In this document: positions 1 through 5,310 of the stretch, piece by piece | Layout of the letters: the number at the start of each line of letters is the position of its first letter | Numbering within the stretch: position 1 is the stretch's first letter | Assembly: GCA_026421105.1 (NCBI GenBank) | Contig: JAPKDI010000055.1 | Location: 1 to 7,422, forward strand | Reading direction: 5' to 3' | Origin: Alphaproteobacteria bacterium | Lineage (GTDB): Bacteria; Pseudomonadota; Alphaproteobacteria; SHVP01 | Length of the DNA: 7,422 nt | Notes under the pieces: generated by a model | Database searches by the model: none | What the model was told of the DNA's origin: nothing | Seen by the model: the letters and a program-made list of their open reading frames with translations, nothing else | Position numbers and translations under genes: made by a program

Positions 1-227
1 ACAACATCAGGTGTAACTCAGTCCATCCCGGCGGCATCCACACGCCGATGTTTGTGCCGATGACAGGCGACGGTCGGACGGATGGACCCGAGGCCCCGCA
101 CGTGCCGATGCGACGCTACGGCGAGCCCAGTGAAGTCGCGGCGGCGATTCTATTTTTAGCGGGCGATGACTCGACATACATCACCGGATCTTCCCTCCCG
201 GTCGATGGCGGTTTAGCGGTAACTTGA
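1..227 (+). CDS. Short-chain dehydrogenase/reductase (SDR), C-terminal part only
   Basis: This is the last 74 codons of a gene that begins before the window; the frame is read from position 3 and stops at TGA 225-227. The fragment starts at the conserved 'NIRCNSVHPG' stretch that follows the catalytic Tyr/Lys in classical SDRs. It continues with 'HTPM', an 'RRYGEPSEVA' segment, and ends with 'YITGSSLPVDGG', the usual C-terminal signature of tetrameric classical SDRs. The cofactor-binding and catalytic parts lie outside the window, so substrate and cofactor cannot be judged. About half of its residues match the corresponding part of the next gene, so the two are related tandem SDRs. Its stop codon overlaps the next start codon by one base (TGATG), indicating one operon with translational coupling. 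The SDR family call is firm; the specific reaction is unknown. Confidence 0.93.
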   Translation, partial: NIRCNSVHPGGIHTPMFVPMTGDGRTDGPEAPHVPMRRYGEPSEVAAAILFLAGDDSTYITGSSLPVDGGLAVT

Positions 228-1015
228 TGGCACGCCTGGATGGCAAAGTCGCGATTATCACTGGCGCCGCGTCGGGTATCGGCAGCGCTGCGGCTTGTTT
301 GTTTGCTGCTGAAGGCGCCACCGTTGTTGGGACAGACGTTCAATTCGTTGACGCCGATGCCTGGCGCGCCGATTGCGGCGACGGGGCGCTATTCCTGCAT
401 CACGATGTGACAGACGAAGGGCGGTGGCAGGACGTCATCGTCAGCGCCCAAGAGCATGCCGGTCGCATCGACATTTTGCTGAACTGCGCCGGCATCAATG
501 GCGTCAGCGGAGATGAGGCGCCATCTCAAGCGCCCGATGTCATTGGTCTTGATGTTTGGCGTCAGGTAAATCGGGTCAACACTGAGGGCACGCTGCTGGG
601 CTGCCGCTCGGTGATCCCGATCATGCGTGAGGGTGGAGGCGGGGCGATAGTCAATATTTCATCGATAGCCGCGCAAAAGGGCTGGCCGATTCGAACCGCC
701 TACGGTGCGAGCAAAGCGGCGGTGCTCCAATACACCCGCTCAGTGGCACGGTTTTGCGCCGACTCCGGTTGGAATATTCGATGTAACGCGGTGTTGCCCG
801 GTCCGATTGATACGCCAATGATCAATCCACCTGGTGGGAAGCCGTTGGCGGGCGGCGACGGTCAAGCCGGGGCAGATCACGTGCCGATCAAACGCTACGG
901 CGACCCGATGGAGGTTGCCCGTCCCATGCTGTTCTTAGCGAGCGACGAGGCAAGCTACATTACTGGTGCTGGCCTCAATGTTGACGGCGGGATTGCGGCG
1001 CTGACGGCAGACTGA
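227..1015 (+). CDS. Classical SDR-family NAD(P)-dependent oxidoreductase
   Basis: A complete 262-residue classical SDR, the usual length for the family, which oxidises or reduces alcohol/ketone groups in the cytoplasm. Visible motifs are the cofactor glycine motif TGAASGIG (residues 12-19), an Asp near residue 37 after beta-2 that suggests NAD(H) preference, NCAG (86-89) in place of the common NNAG, and catalytic tetrad candidates N118, S146, Y159 and K163 (YGASK). PGPIDTPM (191-198) and a C-terminal 'YITGAGLNVDGG' complete the fold. I chose ATG 227, which overlaps the preceding TGA; a TTG at 224 in the same frame would add only one residue. There is no strong Shine-Dalgarno, which fits coupling to the upstream SDR. 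It resembles cyclopentanol/hydroxysteroid-type SDRs, but the substrate is not determinable. It converges on the TRAP large-subunit gene with a 5 bp gap. Confidence 0.95.
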   Translation: MARLDGKVAIITGAASGIGSAAACLFAAEGATVVGTDVQFVDADAWRADCGDGALFLHHDVTDEGRWQDVIVSAQEHAGRIDILLNCAGINGVSGDEAPSQAPDVIGLDVWRQVNRVNTEGTLLGCRSVIPIMREGGGGAIVNISSIAAQKGWPIRTAYGASKAAVLQYTRSVARFCADSGWNIRCNAVLPGPIDTPMINPPGGKPLAGGDGQAGADHVPIKRYGDPMEVARPMLFLASDEASYITGAGLNVDGGIAALTAD

Positions 1016-1020
1016 GGTGC

Positions 1021-2325
1021 CTACCCGAGTCCTAGGGCTCGAGGTATCGTCATTGTAATTGCCGGCACGAACACGATCAGCAGCAAGACGACCAATTCGG
1101 CGAATAGGAACGGGATGATCGCCAAAGAGACCCGTTCCAATGAGACCTTCGCTATAGGCCCGGTGATGAATAACAGGAGTCCAAGCGGCGGCGTGATGAG
1201 GCCGAGCAAGAGGCTGATCATGAGAAACAGGCCGTACTGGATCTCCGTCATACCCAACCCTGTCTCGGCTATTGCAACCGGCATGAGCAATGGTCCGAGG
1301 ATAATCATGTTCGCCAGTGCGTCCATGAACGTGCCCATGAGTAGGAAAAACCCAATGAGGATCAGCGCCATGATTACGCGATTGTCGGACACCGCGATCA
1401 GGAGTTCGAGGATTTCTTGTGGGATACGGAAATAGGTAAGGATGCGGCTGAACACGATGGCGGTAGAAACAATCACTAGCGCTGACGCTGTGACTTTTGC
1501 GGTTCCAGTCATTGCGTCAATCAGTTTCCGCATATTGAGCGTGCGGTAGTAGAACGTGCCGATGATCAGGGTGTAGAGGACGGCAATTGCACCAGCCTCG
1601 GTGGGGGTGAATATGCCGCCGAGGATGCCACCCAGGATGATGACGGGGATAAGTAATGCCGGTGCCGCTTTCGCGCTGCCCCTTGCGATCGGGACGATGC
1701 CCTGAAAGGCATGAACGTCGCCGTAACCGCGCCGGGCGCTAATGACACCAGCGGTAATCATCAACGCGAGGCCGATCAAGATGCCGGGAATGATGCCGCC
1801 TGCGAAAAGACCGCCGATCGATATTTGTAGCTGGCCGCCAATGATGATGGCCACGGTGCTTGGCGGGATGATGGCGCCGATCACGGCGCTTGCCGCCGTA
1901 ACAGCCGCAGAGAACGCAGGCGGGTAGCGTTCACGGATCATTGCTGGAATGAGAATAGGGCCAAGTGATGCTGCGTCGGCAAGCACTGAACCTGAGATGC
2001 CAGCAAAGAACATTGACGTCAAAATATTGACGTGTGCGAGTCCGCCCTTAAGCCAACCCACCATGAGCCGCGCGACTTCGACCAGTTTTTCGGTGATGTC
2101 ACATCGGTTCAGCAGTTCGCCGGTAAGAACGAACATAGGTAGGGCCAGGAGAGCAAACTGGTTCACCGCCGTGAACATCTCGGTAATCAGGATTAGGGGC
2201 GGAATGGTAGTTCCGGAAAAGAATAGAAAGATGACGCAGGCCAGACCGAGCGCAAAAGCGACCGGAATCCCAAGGATCAACAGAATGCCGAAGGGAATGA
2301 GCAGATACGGTGCGACAATTTCCAT
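1021..2325 (-). CDS. dctM: TRAP transporter large permease subunit (DctM type)
   Basis: A 434-residue, highly hydrophobic inner-membrane protein of normal length for the DctM family, the large membrane subunit that carries out Na+-coupled uptake of substrate delivered by the periplasmic binding protein. Family hallmarks are GISGSVLADAASLGP (109-123), IIPPST (152-157), FTPTEAGAIAV (239-249), GTFMDALANMIILGPLLMP (331-349) and GLITPPLGLLLF (375-386). About a dozen hydrophobic segments span the length. The start ATG at 2325 has an AGGA Shine-Dalgarno (complement of 2335-2338) that overlaps the TAG stop of the small-subunit gene, so the two are translated from one message with an 11 bp gap. The gene ends 5 bp from the convergent SDR. 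The family is certain; the transported compound is not known. Confidence 0.97.
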   Translation of the reverse strand: MEIVAPYLLIPFGILLILGIPVAFALGLACVIFLFFSGTTIPPLILITEMFTAVNQFALLALPMFVLTGELLNRCDITEKLVEVARLMVGWLKGGLAHVNILTSMFFAGISGSVLADAASLGPILIPAMIRERYPPAFSAAVTAASAVIGAIIPPSTVAIIIGGQLQISIGGLFAGGIIPGILIGLALMITAGVISARRGYGDVHAFQGIVPIARGSAKAAPALLIPVIILGGILGGIFTPTEAGAIAVLYTLIIGTFYYRTLNMRKLIDAMTGTAKVTASALVIVSTAIVFSRILTYFRIPQEILELLIAVSDNRVIMALILIGFFLLMGTFMDALANMIILGPLLMPVAIAETGLGMTEIQYGLFLMISLLLGLITPPLGLLLFITGPIAKVSLERVSLAIIPFLFAELVVLLLIVFVPAITMTIPRALGLG

Positions 2326-2336
2326 GAAAAAAAGTC

Positions 2337-2861
2337 CTACTCGAGGCCGGGATTGCCTTGGTTCTCAAAGTGCGTGTTATTTCCACGCCGCAGATTGATG
2401 AAATCAAGAAGGAGCGCGTTGATGGCAAAAATAGTCATTAGAACGGCGCCAACGGGGATGGCGAGTTTGGCCCACCGCGTCGACAAATTGAGGCTTGGTG
2501 ACCGTGCATGGAAGTCTTGGCCAAACACTTTGAAGCCGAACCAAACCACGGTTAGAAGAAACAAGATCGTCGCGACTTTGGAGAAGATAAGGAAGTAGGG
2601 CCGGATCTTCATGGGGAGGAGGTTCGTAAACGTCGGGATATTGATGTGTGCCCAATCGCGCATGATCACAGCCGATCCGACAAACACCATCCAAATGAGC
2701 GCCCAGATGCTAATTTCTTCCGACCATTGGAGCGAAGAATTAATTACATAACGGAAGAAGACTTGCGCGAGCATGACGACGGTAATCGTTATGACGAATA
2801 CGACGACGGCACATCGCGACAATCCGTCAAGCCACTCGATCAGTCGGCTGAAACCCGCCAT
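2337..2861 (-). CDS. dctQ: TRAP transporter small permease subunit (DctQ type)
   Basis: A 174-residue membrane protein, typical of DctQ small subunits, which pair with DctM in the inner membrane. Four hydrophobic segments are visible, at roughly residues 17-38, 48-66, 88-110 and 130-152. The conserved family segment runs from FRYVINSS (36-43) through QWSEEISIW (45-53), with HINI at 72-75 and a late 'RWAKLAIPVG' (129-138) before the last helix. The start ATG at 2861 is preceded by G-rich runs (AAAAGGGG, complement of 2872-2879, and a closer GGGG at 2867-2870), a weak but acceptable ribosome site. It sits directly upstream of dctM. A 215 bp gap with a promoter candidate separates it from the cupin gene, so the dctQM pair may have its own transcript. 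Confidence 0.95.
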   Translation of the reverse strand: MAGFSRLIEWLDGLSRCAVVVFVITITVVMLAQVFFRYVINSSLQWSEEISIWALIWMVFVGSAVIMRDWAHINIPTFTNLLPMKIRPYFLIFSKVATILFLLTVVWFGFKVFGQDFHARSPSLNLSTRWAKLAIPVGAVLMTIFAINALLLDFINLRRGNNTHFENQGNPGLE

Positions 2862-3076
2862 CGCAACCCCGCCCCTTTTGCTGGAATCAAACTCTAGATA
2901 AAGGGAGGACGGCCCCTATGTCGGGACTGCCCTCGGTCTTCCACCCCTTTAAGTGCTTATCGGCGCTACTACCGTAATGTAATATTTTCTCGATCGCATG
3001 ACCGATGTAGTTACGATTAGAGGCTACTTGCCCGTTTCACTCAATCCCCGGACGCCTGGGACGGGCCAGTCCTCAA
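2862..3076. other. Intergenic gap between the cupin gene and dctQ
   Basis: This 215 bp stretch holds no convincing gene. On the minus strand it contains a good sigma-70-like promoter candidate (3016-3044) followed by a leader of about 148 nt to the dctQ start. I saw no intrinsic terminator for the cupin gene: the short GC-rich imperfect repeat near 3050-3074 has no T-run after it. A 16-codon reading frame starting ATG at the complement of 2999 has no ribosome site and is not called. Confidence 0.6.
3016..3044 (-). promoter_or_regulatory. Candidate sigma-70 promoter for dctQM
   Basis: Read on the minus strand, a -35 box TTGAGT (complement of 3039-3044, 4 of 6 to TTGACA) is followed by exactly 17 bases and a -10 box TCTAAT (complement of 3016-3021, 5 of 6 to TATAAT). 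Transcription would start near 3009, giving a leader of about 148 nt before the dctQ ATG at 2861. It would let the membrane subunits be expressed separately from dctP and the cupin. This is a by-eye match and has not been tested. Confidence 0.5.
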
Positions 3077-3928
3077 TCAATATTTTGCGGCTGGGACATA
3101 AGGCTTGGCATACCGCTTGAGATCAGCAGGTAACTTCGGCCGGTATTTTGGGTTCCAGTTCATCGGGTGCTTCTTTTTTTCGAAGATGTTGTGCATCGGC
3201 CCGTTAATAGTCCGCACCCAAAGGTTGAAGCCGGGGATCGATCCGGACGGTCCTTGGTAAACAAACTCGCGCCACCAGACATAGCCCCCTGGACCCATCA
3301 CACCAGCGTCGGCAAACACGTACTCACCGTCCAGCACGAAAACTTCTTCAATCATGGAATGCGTCCAACGCGGTTTTTTGCCCTTGGGGGGCACACGGTG
3401 AGCGGCGGAGCTGTAGATGAAAGAAGTTTCCCCGGTGTACGGATCGGTTCGAAGCGCTTTGATAGCGACACCAGCCTGAAGTTGTGGATCAACCAGGCCC
3501 GGATCCCAGGGGATATCGAGCGTGTTGATTTGCTCGACAAGGAGGTTCTTGTCGTAGAGCCCTTTCTCCGGTTCGCCTTGTTCAACAGTGGGTTGGGCCG
3601 CAAACGTTGTCAGCAGGACGGCGCCGTGGTGACTCGATACGTCGCGGCGAACGTGGCCTGCGGGAAAGAACGCGTAGGCATGCTTGCCGTACTCGATACC
3701 ATTGATCTTGATACTGCCATCGAGCACGAAGAATTCCTCATGCGCCCGTACAAATTCTTTGCCACGTCGACGGTACTTCTCGGGGTAGCGCAGGATACAA
3801 GTTGAGTCGCCGCTCTTTTTGTCAATGCTGAGGACCTTGCTACGAATATTTGGGCGCCCGCCGCCATAAAGACCTTTGCGCCATGGCAGAGCCTGCGCCT
3901 GAATAAAGCATGTGTGTGGTCGAGCCAT
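3077..3928 (-). CDS. Two-domain (bicupin) protein, function unknown
   Basis: A 283-residue soluble protein with two cupin-like halves. The first core runs about residues 61-95 (RAHEEFFVLDG, then FFPAGH); the second about 187-220 (THSMIEEVFVLDG, then GGYVWW). The repeated E-E-x-F/V-F-V-L-D-G pattern is typical of ChrR-like or DUF4437-like cupins; the exact family is not certain. Candidate metal ligands are sparse (H63, E64, H92; H190, E194), so activity cannot be assumed. I chose ATG 3928 because AAGGGG (complement of 3937-3942) lies 8 bases upstream. A longer in-frame start at 4012 would lie inside the terminator stem and is rejected. The gene sits between dctP and dctQM on the same strand, so it probably acts on the imported compound or a breakdown product. 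The likely first use is as a small-molecule dioxygenase, isomerase or binding protein, which is inference. Confidence 0.85.
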   Translation of the reverse strand: MARPHTCFIQAQALPWRKGLYGGGRPNIRSKVLSIDKKSGDSTCILRYPEKYRRRGKEFVRAHEEFFVLDGSIKINGIEYGKHAYAFFPAGHVRRDVSSHHGAVLLTTFAAQPTVEQGEPEKGLYDKNLLVEQINTLDIPWDPGLVDPQLQAGVAIKALRTDPYTGETSFIYSSAAHRVPPKGKKPRWTHSMIEEVFVLDGEYVFADAGVMGPGGYVWWREFVYQGPSGSIPGFNLWVRTINGPMHNIFEKKKHPMNWNPKYRPKLPADLKRYAKPYVPAAKY

Positions 3929-3993
3929 TTCCGACGCCCCTTGGTTTGTTAGTCCCGAAGGTAATGCTGACTGTTCGTGTGCGGAACGACAGC

Positions 3994-4025
3994 AAAAAAA
4001 GAGGCTGGCCACATGGACCAGCCTC
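3994..4025 (-). terminator. Intrinsic terminator after dctP
   Basis: On the minus strand a perfect 8-bp stem, GAGGCTGG (complement of 4018-4025) pairing with CCAGCCTC (complement of 4001-4008), encloses a 9-base loop and is followed at once by seven T residues (complement of 3994-4000). It begins 25 bases after the dctP stop. This is a textbook rho-independent terminator and would end most dctP transcripts before the cupin gene. I see no clear promoter between it and the cupin start, so partial read-through is the simplest route to cupin expression. Confidence 0.9.
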
Positions 4026-4050
4026 GCACTAGAGAAAAGTGTCTGCGGAC

Positions 4051-5088
4051 TTAGCTCAGAGCAATGATCTGATCGATCACGGATTTATCGATATCCTTGC
4101 CAGCGCTTCCCCAAACCGAACGGGCTGCTTCTTGCCATTGGGCAAATTCTTTTTTGGTGGGGGTGTAGATTTCCATCCCCACTTTGCGCAACTCATCCTT
4201 GTAGAAGTCTTCGCCCTCGCGGTCGCGCACGTTGGCAGCATCTGCCGCCTCCTGGAACGCCATCATCATCGGGCCTTGAATGCTCTCTGGGATCGCATTC
4301 CAGGTGTTGATATTCATGACCTGGAACTGAATACCGAAGATTGCATTGACCTCGGTGGCATATTTCAGAACTTCGTACATTTTGAACTTAAAGGTCCAAA
4401 TCGGCTGCACGTGGAAGCCGTCGGCAACTCCCTGTTGCAAAGCGGTATACGTTTCGACCCAGGGCACGGGTGTGGGGTTGCAACCCCACGAACGAAGCAT
4501 CTCAATCACGATCGGCGATTGCACGGACCGCATCTTGAGGCCTGCCGCGTCTGCGGGAGTTTTTGTCTGCCTTAGGTTGTTCCAGAACAGGCGGTAACCG
4601 CCAGCTCCAACCGGAGGTAGAACTTTGACGCCAACCCCTTGTTCGAACTTTGCCGCTTGTTGCTGCCAGACAGGTGCTTTGGCGATACGTCCGTATTGAT
4701 CCCATCCAGTCACGATGTACGGCAAATCGAGGACTGCGAATGCCGGGTTGTAGCGCATGAACTGGGTCGTCACGTTGCTCGTGATGTCGATAAATCCGGT
4801 CTGCACAGCATCGAGTTGCGATAGATCGGTACCCAACGTTGAGGACGGATGAATCTGGAAATCGACCTCAATGTCGTATTTCTCAGCTAAAATACGTGGC
4901 ACATCCGAAACCGAGGTATAGCTCGGATCACCTTCTTTGCCGTTTAGGCCGGCGACGATTGGTTTCAAGAACTTCTTTTGTTGCGCGGAACGGGTTAAAG
5001 CGGGGAAGCCCGTGATGACCGCGCCCGCCGTTACGGCTGCGGCGCCGGTTTTCAGTGCTGCACGCCTCGTGAAAGTTTTCTTAGACAT
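4051..5088 (-). CDS. dctP: TRAP transporter substrate-binding protein (DctP type), Tat-exported
   Basis: A 345-residue periplasmic solute-binding protein that captures the substrate and hands it to the DctQM membrane complex. The N-terminus has a twin-arginine signal, TRRAALK (residues 7-13), followed by an Ala/Gly-rich hydrophobic stretch and a probable cleavage site near residue 35 (RSA/QQ). Family features include PSSTLGTD (81-88), LDAVQTGFIDIT (92-103), KMRSVQSP (185-192) with R187 at the position of the usual carboxylate-binding arginine, and VETYTALQQGVADG (211-224). The length is normal. The start ATG at 5088 has GGGAG (complement of 5095-5099) six bases upstream. It is the first gene of the minus-strand locus, with a promoter candidate at 5155-5183 and an intrinsic terminator just after its stop. 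The conserved arginine suggests an organic acid ligand; the identity is unknown. Confidence 0.95.
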   Translation of the reverse strand: MSKKTFTRRAALKTGAAAVTAGAVITGFPALTRSAQQKKFLKPIVAGLNGKEGDPSYTSVSDVPRILAEKYDIEVDFQIHPSSTLGTDLSQLDAVQTGFIDITSNVTTQFMRYNPAFAVLDLPYIVTGWDQYGRIAKAPVWQQQAAKFEQGVGVKVLPPVGAGGYRLFWNNLRQTKTPADAAGLKMRSVQSPIVIEMLRSWGCNPTPVPWVETYTALQQGVADGFHVQPIWTFKFKMYEVLKYATEVNAIFGIQFQVMNINTWNAIPESIQGPMMMAFQEAADAANVRDREGEDFYKDELRKVGMEIYTPTKKEFAQWQEAARSVWGSAGKDIDKSVIDQIIALS

Positions 5089-5110
5089 TAAGATCTCCCA
5101 TTGAATTTTA

Positions 5111-5176
5111 AGGGTGAGGCCTTCTTTACCTTAGGGCCCTTATTTCCAGGACCAATTACATGCCAACATTCACCCT
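5111..5176. repeat. Spaced inverted repeat around the dctP transcription start candidate
   Basis: AGGGTGA at 5111-5117 and its exact reverse complement TCACCCT at 5170-5176 are about 59 bp apart centre to centre. The distal copy lies within the spacer of the dctP promoter candidate and the proximal copy in the 5' leader. This arrangement would suit a repressor bound at two sites, but a 7-bp match over this distance can occur by chance. Confidence 0.3.
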
Positions 5177-5183
5177 ACGACAA
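5155..5183 (-). promoter_or_regulatory. Candidate sigma-70 promoter for dctP
   Basis: On the minus strand, -35 TTGTCG (complement of 5178-5183, 4 of 6) is followed by a 17-base spacer and -10 TGTAAT (complement of 5155-5160, 5 of 6). A T/A-rich stretch (complement of 5184-5191) lies just upstream, as in an UP-like element. The start point would fall near 5148, leaving a leader of about 60 nt with a GGGAG ribosome site. By-eye match only. Confidence 0.5.
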
Positions 5184-5281
5184 CTTAAAAACGCTCCGAA
5201 AGCGTACTCAGCAGCGTCACAGTGCCAAAATTGTTGGTCTTCGCGGGCTTTTTCGGCAGGTGGGTGCGCTCCCGCGTGCGC

Positions 5282-5304
5282 TATGATCGCTTGAGCCAGA
5301 GGGG
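5282..5304 (+). promoter_or_regulatory. -10-like element and ribosome site of the methyltransferase gene
   Basis: TATGAT at 5282-5287 matches the -10 consensus in 5 of 6 bases, but no recognisable -35 lies 16-18 bases upstream, so the promoter would need an activator or is weak. AGAGGGG at 5298-5304 is a good Shine-Dalgarno six bases before the ATG at 5311 and supports that start. Confidence 0.4.
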
Positions 5305-5310
5305 CCCACT

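Larger units (their letters stand above)
5089..5310. promoter_or_regulatory. Divergent control region between dctP and the methyltransferase gene
   Basis: A 222 bp non-coding stretch between divergently read genes. It holds a minus-strand promoter candidate for dctP (5155-5183) and a plus-strand -10-like TATGAT (5282-5287) for the methyltransferase. An 8-bp palindrome AGGGCCCT lies at 5133-5140. A 7-bp inverted pair, AGGGTGA (5111-5117) and TCACCCT (5170-5176), brackets the putative dctP start point. A small hairpin, ACGCT/AGCGT (5191-5195 and 5201-5205), also lies here. These repeats could be regulator sites, but no regulator gene is in the window. Confidence 0.6.

Noticed and set aside
224..226. 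TTG start codon for the second SDR
   Set aside because: The ATG at 227 directly follows, forms the common TGATG coupling overlap, and gives the usual SDR N-terminus.
1949..2398. 149-codon open frame on the plus strand opposite dctM and dctQ
   Set aside because: Complementary to conserved membrane-protein coding sequence; its composition reflects the antisense of hydrophobic codons.
2951..2999. 16-codon ATG reading frame in the leader of dctQ (minus strand)
   Set aside because: No Shine-Dalgarno, and nothing in it suggests a regulatory leader peptide.
3167..3805. 212-codon open frame on the plus strand opposite the cupin gene
   Set aside because: It lies wholly within a well-supported gene on the other strand, shows no family motifs and has no ribosome site; it is a shadow of the codon bias.
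3929..4012. 28-residue N-terminal extension of the cupin gene, starting at the ATG at 4012
   Set aside because: It would start inside the stem of the dctP terminator, has no ribosome site, and its composition is unlike the rest of the protein; ATG 3928 has a good AAGGGG eight bases upstream.
4039..4575. 178-codon open frame on the plus strand opposite dctP
   Set aside because: Antisense to a clear TRAP binding-protein gene with no recognisable domain.
5206..5228. Sigma-54-like TTGGCAC on the minus strand (complement of 5222-5228) upstream of dctP
   Set aside because: The -24-like half is good, but the GG to GC spacing is one base short and the -12 half does not match; the sigma-70-like candidate at 5155-5183 fits better.
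5242..5276. Inverted repeat CGCGGG / CCCGCG before the methyltransferase gene
   Set aside because: A 6-bp GC-only stem with a 23-base loop is easily found by chance in GC-rich DNA and has no T-run.
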